The notes beneath the pieces were generated by a model that was not told where the DNA came from, did no database searches, and saw only the letters and a program-made list of their open reading frames with translations. From NCBI RefSeq assembly GCF_003206045.1, contig NZ_PZJM01000001.1:248807-312806 (forward strand): a DNA stretch of 64,000 bases, written 5' to 3'. Below, piece by piece: positions 1 to 9,405 of this stretch (position 1 is the stretch's first letter; each line of letters begins with the position of its first letter). This stretch comes from Salinicola lusitanus. Its GTDB lineage: Bacteria > Pseudomonadota > Gammaproteobacteria > Pseudomonadales > Halomonadaceae. The translations under genes and the position numbers were made by a program.

Positions 1-12
1 CACAAGAGAGCC

Positions 13-693
13 ATGATGACGCAACTGACCTACAAGATTAATCCCATGCCGGAGCCGATCGCCGCCGACAAGCTGGAGCGTCTCGCCAAGCTCGAGACCG
101 CAACCCTGGGCCACTTCTATCACTTCGGCTTCGCCAGCCCGGCGATCTCGCCGGTACTGCCGAGCAAGACCGTCGTCGGCACCGTCTGCACGCTGGCGAT
201 CCCGGGGCTCGACAGCACCCTCCTGCATCACTGCCTGGCTCAGATGGGCCCGGGGTATTTTCTCGCCGTGGACCGTCTCGGCGACCGCAAGTACGCCTGC
301 TGGGGCGGCGGCGTAACCCGTATGGCGGCGTCGATGCAGATCGCCGGCGGCTGCGTCGACGGCCCTCATACCGACACCGCCGAGATTCGCGAGCAGGACT
401 TTCCGATGTGGTCCCGCGGTGCCTCGCCGGTCACCACGCGGCTCTACAATACCGGTGGCGGCTTCAATATTCCGGTCGCGATCGGGGGAGCCGCCGTACT
501 GCCAGGCTATGCGGTACTCGCCGACGAGTGCGGGGTACTGTTCATCGCCCCCGAGGATCTGGACGCCGTGCTCGACGCGGGCGAGACCAAGACCGCCACC
601 GGCCTCAAGAACGAAGCCCGTGTCAGCGCGGGAGAGCGCCTGGGTGATCTGTCCGGCGCTTCCCGTATGATCGAAGAAAAACTGGCAACCTGA
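13..693 (+). CDS. RraA-family protein (HMG/CHA aldolase-like)
   Basis: A 226-residue protein of the RraA / 4-hydroxy-4-methyl-2-oxoglutarate aldolase family. The family signature loop is visible as GGCVDGPHTDTAEI around D116-D121, matching the family pattern V-D-G-x-x-R-D. The Arg that in true aldolases binds the pyruvate carboxylate is Thr120 here, while Asp121 (metal ligand side) is kept, so aldolase activity is doubtful. Start is ATG at 13 or the adjacent ATG at 16; GAGAG lies just upstream. Seven bases separate its stop from the next gene, a gamma-glutamyltransferase-like enzyme, so the two are probably co-transcribed from a promoter left of the window. The family call is firm; the reaction is unknown. 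Confidence 0.8.
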   Translation: MMTQLTYKINPMPEPIAADKLERLAKLETATLGHFYHFGFASPAISPVLPSKTVVGTVCTLAIPGLDSTLLHHCLAQMGPGYFLAVDRLGDRKYACWGGGVTRMAASMQIAGGCVDGPHTDTAEIREQDFPMWSRGASPVTTRLYNTGGGFNIPVAIGGAAVLPGYAVLADECGVLFIAPEDLDAVLDAGETKTATGLKNEARVSAGERLGDLSGASRMIEEKLAT

Positions 694-700
694 GGCAGCC

Positions 701-2326
701 ATGGCCACCAACACGCTTCATGCCGATATCGACAACTGGACCCTGGCCACGCCAGCCGCGCGCTCCCCGAACGGCGTGGTCGCTTCCCAGCACCGTTTGG
801 CAGCGCAGGCGGGCGCCGCCCAGCTCGATGCCGGCGGCAACGCCATCGATGCCATCGTCGCCACCGCCTATGCACTCAATGCCGTCGAACCGTGGATGAG
901 CGGGCTCGGCGGCTCGGGCTTCATGGTGATCTGGCTGGCGCGGGAGCAGCGCGCGGTGGCCCTCGATTTTCAGGGCACCCTGGCCGGCGATACCCGCCTC
1001 GAAGACTATCCGGTCGATCCCGGCCTGCCGGCGACCCCCATGGGCTTCCCCGGCGTGGTCGATAACGCCAATATCGAAGGCTATCGCTCGATCACCGTAC
1101 CCGGCGCCGTGGCCGGGCTCGAACATGCGTTGCGCCGTTTCGGCACGAAGCCGCGTGCCGAGGTGATGGCACCGGCGATCGCGCTGGCCGACCGCGGCCT
1201 ACATGTCGACTGGTTCACCAGCCTGCAGATCGGTGTCTGTGCCAGGACGCTGGCCCGCGACCCGATATCGGCCTCGATCTATCTGCCTGGCGGTCATCCG
1301 GCCACGCCCGAGAGCCGGCTACGCATTCCACAGCTCGCCGGGACGCTGCGCGAGATCGCCGAGGCGGGCGCCGAGAGCTTCTATCGCGGTGCCCTGGCCG
1401 AGCGCATCGTCGCCGACCTTCAGGCCGGCGGCTCGCGTATCTCGCGGGAGGATCTCGCTGCCTACGAGGTGTTCGAGTATGCCGCTATGGCCGCCGAGCA
1501 TCGCGGCTATACACTCTACACTCCGGGCGAGGTCTCCGGCGGCCTGCGCCAGCGCGAGATGCTGGCGCACGCGCTCGACGCCATGCCTGCGCCGCCGGAA
1601 AACCCGACACCTGAGACCTGGCTCGTCTATGCCGAGGCGCTCGAGGCGTGTTGGAAGCAGCACAAGATTCGCAACGGCGTGCTGAACGCGGCCGACGGCG
1701 AGAATGGCGCCTGTACCTCGTCGATGTCGTCAGTGGATGCCGAGGGCAATATGGTGGCGCTCACCTACACGCTCCTCAATCGCTTCGGTTCCGGCGTCAC
1801 CCTGCCGGCGACCGGGATGCTGATGAACGACAGCGTCAGCTATTTCGATCCGCGCCCCGGTTACCCCACCACCATGGCGGGCGGCAAACGCATCAACGCC
1901 TCGAACATGTGCCCGACCGTCGCGGTGAGGGGCGGCGAGGCACGCTTCTCGGTGGGCGCCTCTGGCGGCAACCTGATCATGCCGGCGGTGACCCAGGTCG
2001 CGGCGCTGATGATGGATTTCGACATGAGCCTGGAACAGGCCGTGCATCATCCGCGTCTCGATGCCAGCTATCGCGGCTCGGTGCGAGTCGATCCCCGCTT
2101 CAGCCCCGAGACGCTGGCGCGGCTGGGCGAGCGCTTCGCACTGGAGATCGCCCAGCAGCTGGTATTTCCCAAGCTCTACGCCTGCGTCTCGGCGGTCTCG
2201 CGGGACCCGGAAACCGGCGAATGTATTGGCATCAACGATCCCACTCAGCCGATCGGCGGGGGCGCCGCGCCGACGCCGTTCAGGCTGGGGTCGCTCGGCA
2301 GCGATGCGCCCGCGGTACGGCCCTGA
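701..2326 (+). CDS. gamma-glutamyltransferase family protein (Ntn hydrolase)
   Basis: A 541-residue gamma-glutamyltranspeptidase homologue. The N-terminal half carries the family feature AGGNAIDAIVATAYALNAVE; the small-subunit start is at the T339-S-S-M-S-S-V-D segment, where Thr339 matches the self-processing and catalytic Thr of the family (TTHYSVVD in E. coli). GSGVTLPATGMLMND follows, as in GGTs. There is no signal peptide, unlike periplasmic Ggt, so a cytoplasmic hydrolase or transferase acting on a gamma-glutamyl or other amide substrate is more likely. It lies 7 bp after the RraA-family gene and converges on the LysR gene. Substrate is not evident. Confidence 0.85.
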   Translation: MATNTLHADIDNWTLATPAARSPNGVVASQHRLAAQAGAAQLDAGGNAIDAIVATAYALNAVEPWMSGLGGSGFMVIWLAREQRAVALDFQGTLAGDTRLEDYPVDPGLPATPMGFPGVVDNANIEGYRSITVPGAVAGLEHALRRFGTKPRAEVMAPAIALADRGLHVDWFTSLQIGVCARTLARDPISASIYLPGGHPATPESRLRIPQLAGTLREIAEAGAESFYRGALAERIVADLQAGGSRISREDLAAYEVFEYAAMAAEHRGYTLYTPGEVSGGLRQREMLAHALDAMPAPPENPTPETWLVYAEALEACWKQHKIRNGVLNAADGENGACTSSMSSVDAEGNMVALTYTLLNRFGSGVTLPATGMLMNDSVSYFDPRPGYPTTMAGGKRINASNMCPTVAVRGGEARFSVGASGGNLIMPAVTQVAALMMDFDMSLEQAVHHPRLDASYRGSVRVDPRFSPETLARLGERFALEIAQQLVFPKLYACVSAVSRDPETGECIGINDPTQPIGGGAAPTPFRLGSLGSDAPAVRP

Positions 2327-2342
2327 ACCGACGGCACCGTGG

Positions 2343-3263
2343 TCATGCCGAGTCGACGAAGCGCGCATAGTCGAGGTGGTCATCGCACCAGGTCTTCGCG
2401 GCATGGCGCGCCAGCTCGAAGAGGTCGTCTATCAGCGGGCGGCGCGATTCGTTGAGGTGCACGCAGCGAATCTCCAAAGGTGCCAGCGCGGTCGTGGTGG
2501 GGATTTCGACCAGCAGGCCACTGGCGATATCGGGCTCCACCACCGCCAGCGGAATCGCCGAGGGACCAAAACCCTGACGCAGCATCTCGACGATCATCGG
2601 CAGCGAGTTGGCATAGTGTCGTGGCCCCCGGCCGAGCTGGTCTTCATGCACGTAGTCGGCAATCGGCGAGAACAGTGGCGACGAACGCGGGTAGAGAATC
2701 AGCGGCATCTGACGCAGTTCGTCGGGCGTCCTGGACCTGGCAACATCGGCCGCGCCGTCGGTACGCGTCACCCAGCCGACGCGATACTGCACCGCAAAGC
2801 TGCCTTCGACAGGCGAGAGTCCGGCGTCGTTGGAGAGAAAGGCAATGTCGATGCTCCCCGAGGCTATCATCGGTCGCAGTTGATAGTTTGCCGAAGCGTG
2901 GAAGTCGACGACGAGATCCGCCGCGTGGTGGGCGATGTCGTCCTTCAGGGCCACGCCCCAGGTCAGCGCTGCCGGCCCGGTCATCGCGATCGAGAGCCGC
3001 TGGTGCTGGCGCTGATGGAGACGGCTATTCATCGCCTCGCGAAGATTCAGGAACTGCTCGGCATAGCCGGCCACCGCATGGCCCGATTCGGTGAGCGCGA
3101 AGTCATGGCCACGCCGCTCGACCAGAGGGGTGCCGAGTGCCTCTTCGAGTGCGCTGATACGCGCGGATACGGCAGGCTGTGTCAGGCTGAGCCGCTCGGC
3201 GACCCGTTGATAGTTACCCAGTTGGGCCAGCCAGTAGAAGGCTTCCAGTTGCTTGAAATTCAT
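2343..3263 (-). CDS. LysR-family transcriptional regulator
   Basis: A 306-residue LysR-type regulator. The N-terminal winged HTH (MNFKQLEAFYWLAQLGNYQR onward, about residues 1-60, with the LTQPAVSARISALEEALG recognition region) is followed by a periplasmic-binding-like effector domain from about residue 90. It is divergent from the hydroxyacid reductase gene with only 42 bp between the starts, so its operator probably overlaps both promoters and the reductase is its likeliest target. It is convergent with the gamma-glutamyltransferase-like gene, 16 bp between stops. Effector unknown. Confidence 0.9.
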   Translation of the reverse strand: MNFKQLEAFYWLAQLGNYQRVAERLSLTQPAVSARISALEEALGTPLVERRGHDFALTESGHAVAGYAEQFLNLREAMNSRLHQRQHQRLSIAMTGPAALTWGVALKDDIAHHAADLVVDFHASANYQLRPMIASGSIDIAFLSNDAGLSPVEGSFAVQYRVGWVTRTDGAADVARSRTPDELRQMPLILYPRSSPLFSPIADYVHEDQLGRGPRHYANSLPMIVEMLRQGFGPSAIPLAVVEPDIASGLLVEIPTTTALAPLEIRCVHLNESRRPLIDDLFELARHAAKTWCDDHLDYARFVDSA

Positions 3264-3305
3264 CCTTGGGACATCCCCAACCTTGTTCTTATCAGGTAGA
3301 TCATC

Positions 3306-4238
3306 ATGACCATCATTGTTTCACACCCCCATCGCGAAAAGATCAACTGGTGGATCGAGCAGCTCCAGGCGCTACTCCCGAGCTGGACGATCCGCCCGAT
3401 CCACGATCCGGGCGATGTCGAGGCGGTCACCTATGCCGTAGCGTGGAAGCCGAAGACCGGCGCGTTTCTCCCCTTCCCCAACCTCAAGGCGATCGTCTCG
3501 CTGGGCGCCGGGATCGATCACGTCCTGGCCGACCGCGAGCTGCCATCGGGGGTGCCGATCATCCGCACCGTGGGGGCAGATCTGACCCAGCGTATGCGCG
3601 AATACGTGGCGCTGCATGTGCTGCGCCATCACCGCGACATGCCGACAATCACCGCCAATCAGCGCGAGCGGCACTGGCAGCAGCTGGTGGTGCCGCCCGC
3701 CACCGGTCGCACCGTCGGCATCATGGGGCTGGGCAATCTCGGCGGCAGTGCCGCGCTGACGCTCGCCGCCCTCGGTTTCGAGACGCTCGGCTGGTCACGT
3801 ACGCAGCGCGAGATCGAGGGGGTCACCACCTACGCCGGCGACGCCGGGTTCGATGATTTCATCGGCAACTGCGAGATTCTGGTCTGTCTGCTGCCGTTGA
3901 CCGAGGCGACGACGGGGATCCTCGACGCCGAGCTCTTCGCCAGGCTGCCGCGAGGTGCCAGCGTGATCAATGCCGGCCGGGGTCAGCATCTTGTCGAGGC
4001 GGATCTCGCCGCGGCCTTGGACGAGGGCCAACTGAGCCACGCCACGCTGGATGTCTTCCACGTCGAGCCGCTGCCGAGCGAGCATCCGTTCTGGTCGCAT
4101 CCCAGGATCACGGTGACGCCGCACATCGCCTCGCTGATCGATCCCGCCACCGGCAGCCGCATCGTTGCCGCCAATATCGAACGCTTCGAGCAGACCGGGC
4201 ACGTGGATGATCTGGCCGATGCCACACGCGGGTATTGA
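3306..4238 (+). CDS. ghrA: glyoxylate/hydroxypyruvate reductase A-type 2-hydroxyacid dehydrogenase
   Basis: A 310-residue D-2-hydroxyacid dehydrogenase of the GhrA type, reducing glyoxylate or hydroxypyruvate with NAD(P)H in the cytoplasm. The Rossmann motif GLGNLGG is at residues 141-147. The C-terminal catalytic segments NAGRG (substrate Arg side) and HVEPLPSEHPFWSHP followed by TPHIAS (catalytic His) are present, and the HPFW sequence is typical of GhrA. Length matches E. coli GhrA (312). It is divergent from a LysR gene that probably regulates it. Another member of the 2-hydroxyacid reductase family acting on a related 2-oxoacid cannot be excluded. Confidence 0.82.
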   Translation: MTIIVSHPHREKINWWIEQLQALLPSWTIRPIHDPGDVEAVTYAVAWKPKTGAFLPFPNLKAIVSLGAGIDHVLADRELPSGVPIIRTVGADLTQRMREYVALHVLRHHRDMPTITANQRERHWQQLVVPPATGRTVGIMGLGNLGGSAALTLAALGFETLGWSRTQREIEGVTTYAGDAGFDDFIGNCEILVCLLPLTEATTGILDAELFARLPRGASVINAGRGQHLVEADLAAALDEGQLSHATLDVFHVEPLPSEHPFWSHPRITVTPHIASLIDPATGSRIVAANIERFEQTGHVDDLADATRGY

Positions 4239-4347
4239 CGCAAAATAGCTCACCCACCAATAACGGCCTGTTGCCGGAGAAACCAACCCAAACTGCAAGG
4301 GCGATCGTCCGATCCCTTTTCAGCATAGGAGTTTCAAAAACAATTAA

Positions 4348-4359
4348 TTGACATGTCAA
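4348..4359. promoter_or_regulatory. perfect 12-bp palindrome, candidate GntR operator
   Basis: TTGACATGTCAA is a perfect inverted repeat in an AT-rich leader (19 of 60 bases in 4321-4380 are G or C), 56 bp before the GTG start of the CocE-like gene. GntR/FadR-type regulators bind short palindromes of this kind and such a regulator is the third gene of this unit. A TACAAT hexamer at 4393-4398 could be the -10 element, with no good -35. Functional assignment is inference. Confidence 0.4.
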
Positions 4360-4415
4360 AAACATGAGTTCAACCTTTCTAAATAAAATCCGTACAATAA
4401 ACAGGAATTTGAGCC

Positions 4416-6242
4416 GTGTCGGACACCTCTACCTTTCGCCCCGAGACCTGGTTGGGGAGCCGCGAGCCAATCTTCGAAGGCCAGCGACTCTCATCGCACT
4501 ACCTGACCATGCGGGACGGTATTCGCCTCGCCGTTGACATCCACCTTCCCGGCAGTCAGCCCTCCTCTGACGCCCGACTCCCCGTCGTCGCATTCTTCAC
4601 GCCTTACTACCGGCGCATGAAATTGAAGCCCGCCGCCCCGGATGACACGGAAGACTGTCCCAACATCGCCGTGTTCCGCTCGCTGCTGCTGGCGCGAGGC
4701 TATGCGCTGGTTGCCGTGGACGTGCGTGGTAGTGGCGCTTCCTATGGCACTCGCACCGGCTTGCGTTCTCCCAACGAGCGCGAGGACTACCTGGAGGTGA
4801 TCGACTGGATCAGCCAACAGTCCTGGTGCAGCGGCGCGATAGGAGTGACCGGCATCTCCTACCTCGGCGCGGCTGCCGATTTCACCGCGTCCTGGGCCCA
4901 TCCAGCCGTCAAGGCTATCGTGCCGCACTCGGCGGTCTGGGATACCTGGTCGAATCAGCTCTACCCGGGAGGCGTCATGTGCCGTCGACTGGTCAAGGAG
5001 TACGGCCGTCTGATGGAGGCGCTCGACGACGATGCCGCCGACGAGAGGGCCAGCTTCCCCTATTTTCGCGGCGACCACTTCGAGGGTCCGGCGCCGGTCG
5101 ATGAAGACACGGACGGCGCCATGCTTGCCGCAGCACTGAAGGAGCATGTCGCCAACTTCGACATGGCAGATTTCGTCCACCAACTGCCCTACCGGGACCG
5201 GGCCCTGCATACGTCGCCGGACTTCACATCGGCTACCATCAGCCCCTACCACTACGCCAATCGCACCGCCGACTCACAGACCGCCGTCTACACGATCTCC
5301 GGCTGGATGGACGGCCATTACTCCCGTGGCGCGGCGCTGCGTTTCAACTGGCAGCGAAACCCCGACAAGCGGCTGATGCTCGGCGCATGGGATCATGGGG
5401 CCCGCACCGGCTCCAGCCCGTTTCGACACGATCCGGCACCGCAGGACAAGGCGCTAGCGGAGACGTTGCGTTTCTTCGACCAGCATCTGATGGGTTTGGA
5501 AACCGGTATCGGCAATGAACCACCGGTGCACTATTACACCGTGGGGGAAGAACGCTGGAAGTCCGCCAGCGAGTGGCCACCCGCGGAGACGACGCTCAAC
5601 AGGCTCTACTTTCAGCCCGACCACCGGCTCGCCGACACCGCGCCGACGGCGGAAACGGCAGCGGACCGATATGTCGGCGACTATCGCTGCGGTAGCGGTA
5701 ACCAGTCCCGCTACAACCGCCTCTACGCCCAGAACGTCGAGCGCTACTACCCAGACTGGCATGGTCGGGACGAGCGCATGCTCTGCTATACCACCGACCG
5801 CTTAGAATCGGACATGGAGGTGACCGGCCACCCCGTCGTGCGACTGTTCCTAGAGAGCGATACCGAGGACTGCGCCCTGTTCGTCTATCTCGAGGACATC
5901 GATGAACAGGGGCAGGCATCCTATGTCACCGAAGGTGTCTTCCGCGCCCTGCACCGACGACTCTCGTCCGGCCCCGATAATATTCCGTCGCTTGGCCCGG
6001 ATCACAGTTTCAACGAATGCGACGCCCGCTACCTGATTCCCGGCGAGCGTAGCGAGATCGCCTTCGACTTGCTGCCGATATCGTGGCTGTTCAAGGCTGG
6101 CCATCGCCTACGGGTGGCGATCGCACTTGCTGACAACGACCACTTCTCCCGTATTCCGGATGGCGTCGTGCCGACCATCACCATAGGCCGACAAGCCGCC
6201 CACGCCTCGCATATCGAACTGCCCATGATGGCCCGCCGATAA
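4416..6242 (+). CDS. CocE/NonD-family (X-Pro dipeptidyl-peptidase S15 type) acyl hydrolase
   Basis: A 608-residue serine hydrolase of the CocE/NonD family (peptidase S15 alpha/beta-hydrolase core plus C-terminal jelly-roll), which cleaves esters, amides or acyl-peptides. The nucleophile motif GISYLG gives Ser148; the acid and His lie near AWDHGARTG; the C-terminal domain (about residues 380-600) holds the typical substrate-cap region. No signal peptide, so cytoplasmic. Translation starts at a GTG preceded by AGGAA at 4403. It is followed by an AtoE-type permease and a GntR gene in the same direction, pointing to uptake and hydrolysis of a small acylated compound. Substrate cannot be read from sequence. 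Confidence 0.85.
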   Translation: MSDTSTFRPETWLGSREPIFEGQRLSSHYLTMRDGIRLAVDIHLPGSQPSSDARLPVVAFFTPYYRRMKLKPAAPDDTEDCPNIAVFRSLLLARGYALVAVDVRGSGASYGTRTGLRSPNEREDYLEVIDWISQQSWCSGAIGVTGISYLGAAADFTASWAHPAVKAIVPHSAVWDTWSNQLYPGGVMCRRLVKEYGRLMEALDDDAADERASFPYFRGDHFEGPAPVDEDTDGAMLAAALKEHVANFDMADFVHQLPYRDRALHTSPDFTSATISPYHYANRTADSQTAVYTISGWMDGHYSRGAALRFNWQRNPDKRLMLGAWDHGARTGSSPFRHDPAPQDKALAETLRFFDQHLMGLETGIGNEPPVHYYTVGEERWKSASEWPPAETTLNRLYFQPDHRLADTAPTAETAADRYVGDYRCGSGNQSRYNRLYAQNVERYYPDWHGRDERMLCYTTDRLESDMEVTGHPVVRLFLESDTEDCALFVYLEDIDEQGQASYVTEGVFRALHRRLSSGPDNIPSLGPDHSFNECDARYLIPGERSEIAFDLLPISWLFKAGHRLRVAIALADNDHFSRIPDGVVPTITIGRQAAHASHIELPMMARR

Positions 6243-6333
6243 CCCTTTCCCCCGTTTCGGACAGGCCCGCGACGACCGGTCGGGCGTCGCTCAACGCAAA
6301 GAACAAGCCCACAACAACCAATGGGGTCTCTCC

Positions 6334-7650
6334 ATGCAATTCTTGACACGGCTGTGCCTCAAGTTCGTCCAGACCTGTCTGCCCAACGCGATGCTGTTGG
6401 CCATCGCGTTGAGCGCGGTCGTCTTCCTGCTCGGCGTGACCATCGAAGGGCAGAGCGCCTATACCATGCTCAACGGTTGGGGAGAGGGATTCTCGAATCT
6501 CTACAAGTTCGCCATGCAGATGTGCCTGATTCTGCTGACAGGCTTCGTCATCGCCAAGACGCCAATCGTCGCGCGCCTCATCGATCGCCTGGTCGACATC
6601 CCCGACAACCCGGCCCAGGCCGCCGGTATCATCGCCGTCGTATCAATGGTGACCTTCTATATCAACTGGGGGTTCGGCATGATCGTCGGCGCCTTCCTGG
6701 CCCGGGAGATGGGGCGCCGCGTGCCAGGACTCCATTTTCCCCTCGCCGTTGCCGCCGCTTATTCGGGGGAGATCGTCCGTGGCACCACGGCCTCGATCCC
6801 GCTGTTGATGGCCTCCGAAGGTAATTTCATGCAGGACGTGGTGGGTATCGTACCGATCACCGACACTCTCTACTCGTGGTGGAACGTCGCCCTGACTCTG
6901 GTGCTGCTGGCATTGCTCTATTTCGTTTTTACCCGGGTCAAACCGGAGGGTGACGAGGTCAAGCAGTTCCAGGGCGAGCCCTTGAACAATGACACGGGGA
7001 TCGTCGATACCCGCCAGATGCCGTGGGCCGAAAAGTTGGAGCACTATCGCCTGCCCAATCTCGTGCTGGCGCTGTTGCCCCTGGGATACCTGGTGATCAA
7101 CTTCCAACAGCTCGGCTTCACGCTGAGTCTGAACCTGGTCATCCTGATCTTCCTGACCATAGGCCTGTTGCTGCAACCTAGCCCCGCAAGCTTCGGCAAG
7201 GCGGTCAAGGAAGGCGTCCTCTCTTGTCGCGGCATCATCATGCAGTTTCCGCTGTACGCCGGGATTGCCGGCATGGTCAAGGTCTCGGGACTGGCCGACA
7301 CCCTCTCGACCTGGTTCGTTGATATCGCCAACGTTCATACCTTCCCGATCCTGACGTTCGTGTCGGCGGGGATCATCAACATATTCATCCCTTCCGGCGG
7401 CGGCCAATGGGCCATTCAAGGACCGATCATGCTGGACGCGGCGAAGACGCTGGGGGCCGACATACCGCAGACCATCATGGCCTTTACTTGGGGTGATGCC
7501 TGGACCAACCAGATGCAGCCGTTCTGGGCACTGCCGCTGCTGGGCGTTGCCGGCCTCTCCGCCAGGGACATCATGGGCTACTGCGTGATGTGGACATTGC
7601 TGTGCGGCGCTACCATCATCGCGGCTTTCGTGCTGCTCTCCATGCTGTAA
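6334..7650 (+). CDS. AtoE-type short-chain fatty acid transporter
   Basis: A 438-residue inner-membrane carrier of the AtoE short-chain fatty acid transporter family, with about 10-12 hydrophobic helices across its length. Recognised by the family-typical FYINWGFGMIVGAFLAREMG segment near residue 110-130 and by IFIPSGGGQWAIQGPIM and FTWGDAWTNQMQPFWALPLL in the C-terminal third. Length matches E. coli AtoE (440). The start is the ATG after GGGGTCTCTCC. It lies 91 bp after the CocE-like gene and before the GntR gene, suggesting it imports the hydrolase substrate or exports the released acid. No acetoacetate-metabolism genes are adjacent, so the name atoE is not given. Confidence 0.85.
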   Translation: MQFLTRLCLKFVQTCLPNAMLLAIALSAVVFLLGVTIEGQSAYTMLNGWGEGFSNLYKFAMQMCLILLTGFVIAKTPIVARLIDRLVDIPDNPAQAAGIIAVVSMVTFYINWGFGMIVGAFLAREMGRRVPGLHFPLAVAAAYSGEIVRGTTASIPLLMASEGNFMQDVVGIVPITDTLYSWWNVALTLVLLALLYFVFTRVKPEGDEVKQFQGEPLNNDTGIVDTRQMPWAEKLEHYRLPNLVLALLPLGYLVINFQQLGFTLSLNLVILIFLTIGLLLQPSPASFGKAVKEGVLSCRGIIMQFPLYAGIAGMVKVSGLADTLSTWFVDIANVHTFPILTFVSAGIINIFIPSGGGQWAIQGPIMLDAAKTLGADIPQTIMAFTWGDAWTNQMQPFWALPLLGVAGLSARDIMGYCVMWTLLCGATIIAAFVLLSML

Positions 7651-7790
7651 AGTGGCCGCATCACCACACACCAACGTCGAGTGTCGTCCGAGAGGCCGGC
7701 GGGTGCAGACAGTTTCCGGCGACACTCGGGCTGCTCCAGCATCCGGCGGACTCATCGGGCGCCACTGCGCCATCCTCACGGAAATCGGCC

Positions 7791-8480
7791 ATGGCAACGT
7801 CCCCGAAAAAAGGCAACCTTAACGCTCAAGCCTTCGACACCCTGCGCAGAGACATCATCTCCTGCACGCTGAAGCCTGGCACCACTATCACCGAAGCCTG
7901 GCTCACCGAGCACTACGCCCTGGGTAAGGCGGCGATCCGCCATGCCCTGGCGCGACTCACGCAACAAGGGCTGACCCTCAATCAGGGGCGACTGGGCTAC
8001 ACCGTGGCCCCGATCACCATCAAGAGTATTCGCGACAGTTACCAGGCGCGCCGGCTGATCGAGCCGGAGCTTTGCCGACTGGCGGCCGGGCGACTCGACG
8101 GCGACAAGCTACGCGCCCTGCGTGACTGCAGCTCGGCAAGCTACGACCGTAACAGCGCCGCCGAAATGATCGCCTTCTCCCAGGCAAACCACCGGTTTCA
8201 TTGCCTGATCGCTCATACCGCGGGCAACGACCGTCTAGCGCGACTGATCGAGGAGCTGTCGGACGATCATATGAGAATCGCCTATGTCAGCATGGTATAT
8301 GGTCAATCGAGCGAGTACTGGAACGATGATCACGCAGGCATCGTTGCCGCGCTGGAAAGCGGTTGCGGGGACGAAGCGGCGAGATTGATGACGGAGCACC
8401 TTGCCTCGGGCGAGGAGGCGATCATGAAGGCGATACTCAACCTTCCTGAGCTGCTGGAGACCTCGCTGAGTTCTTCGTGA
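7791..8480 (+). CDS. GntR-family (FadR/FCD) transcriptional regulator
   Basis: A 229-residue GntR regulator: winged HTH in residues about 10-75 (FDTLRRDIISCTLKPGTTIT, then the LGKAAIRHALARLTQQGL recognition helix) and an all-helical FCD effector domain with the conserved AnhrFH-like segment QANHRFHCLIA and a C-terminal H-AL-G-acidic region. The chosen ATG at 7791 starts right before the HTH; upstream in-frame starts would add a low-complexity extension. It is the last gene of the CocE-AtoE unit and probably represses it, the ligand being a carboxylate as usual for FCD proteins. The palindrome at 4348 is a candidate site. Confidence 0.88.
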   Translation: MATSPKKGNLNAQAFDTLRRDIISCTLKPGTTITEAWLTEHYALGKAAIRHALARLTQQGLTLNQGRLGYTVAPITIKSIRDSYQARRLIEPELCRLAAGRLDGDKLRALRDCSSASYDRNSAAEMIAFSQANHRFHCLIAHTAGNDRLARLIEELSDDHMRIAYVSMVYGQSSEYWNDDHAGIVAALESGCGDEAARLMTEHLASGEEAIMKAILNLPELLETSLSSS

Positions 8481-8592
8481 TCTCGGCCTATCAAGGTAGG
8501 GTCGCCCGCACGTCCGCGCGACAACTTGCTAAACTGACGGGGCAAGCGATTCGATACCGATCATCTCTCCACGCGCACGCTAAAGGGGTCCC

Positions 8593-9390
8593 ATGGCCAG
8601 CAAGAAAGACAACACCGCGAGTCGACGCAACATCAAGTCCTGGTTGACCGATATGGATGGCGTCCTGGTCCATGAGAACAAGGCCATTCCCGGCGCCGCG
8701 GACCTGATCAATCAGTGGCGGGAGCGGGAGATTCCGTTTCTGGTACTGACCAACAACTCGATCTTCACCCCCCGCGATCTCAGCGCGCGCCTGCGTCACA
8801 GCGGCCTGGAGGTCCCCGAGGAGAAGATCTGGACCTCGGCACTGGCGACGGCGGCGTTCCTGCGCGACCAGGCACCGGGTGGCTCGGCCTTCGTCGTCGG
8901 CGAGGCGGGCCTGACCACCGCGATCCACGAGGCCGGTTTCATCATGACCGATGCCAAGCCGGACTACGTGGTGATCGGCGAGACCCGCTCCTACTCCTTC
9001 GAGGCGATCACCAAGGCGATTCGTCTGATCAACCAGGGCGCCCGCTTCATCTGCACCAACCCGGACGCCACCGGGCCCAGCCAGGAAGGCGTGCTGCCGG
9101 CCACGGGCGCGGTCGCCGCGCTGATCACCGAAGCGACGGGGCGCAAGCCGTACATCGTCGGCAAGCCCAACCCGATGATGTTCCGCTCGGCGCTCAACAA
9201 GCTCGGCGTCCACTCCGACGGTACCGGCATGATCGGTGACCGCATGGATACCGATATCGTCGCCGGCATCGAAGCGGGCATGCACACGGTGCTGGTGCTC
9301 AGCGGCATCGCCGACAAGGCGGAGATCGAACGCTACCCGTTCCGACCCAAGGAGATCATGTCCTCGGTGGCGGAACTGGTCGACAAGTAG
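8593..9390 (+). CDS. HAD-IIA family hydrolase (NagD-like)
   Basis: A 265-residue phosphatase of HAD subfamily IIA (NagD/AraL type). Motif I is TDMDGVLV with Asp20 (nucleophile) and Asp22 (acid/base); motif II is the TNNS of LVLTNNSIF; the cap domain covers about residues 85-180; motif III is VGKPNPMMF; motif IV is GDRMDTDIVAG. It dephosphorylates a small phospho-metabolite in the cytoplasm; NagD itself acts on UMP and similar nucleotides. The start ATG follows AAAGGGG. It stands alone and converges on the protoporphyrinogen oxidase gene, with a GC-rich stem-loop between them. Confidence 0.9.
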   Translation: MASKKDNTASRRNIKSWLTDMDGVLVHENKAIPGAADLINQWREREIPFLVLTNNSIFTPRDLSARLRHSGLEVPEEKIWTSALATAAFLRDQAPGGSAFVVGEAGLTTAIHEAGFIMTDAKPDYVVIGETRSYSFEAITKAIRLINQGARFICTNPDATGPSQEGVLPATGAVAALITEATGRKPYIVGKPNPMMFRSALNKLGVHSDGTGMIGDRMDTDIVAGIEAGMHTVLVLSGIADKAEIERYPFRPKEIMSSVAELVDK

Positions 9391-9405
9391 CCTCGGAGAC
9401 GCATC

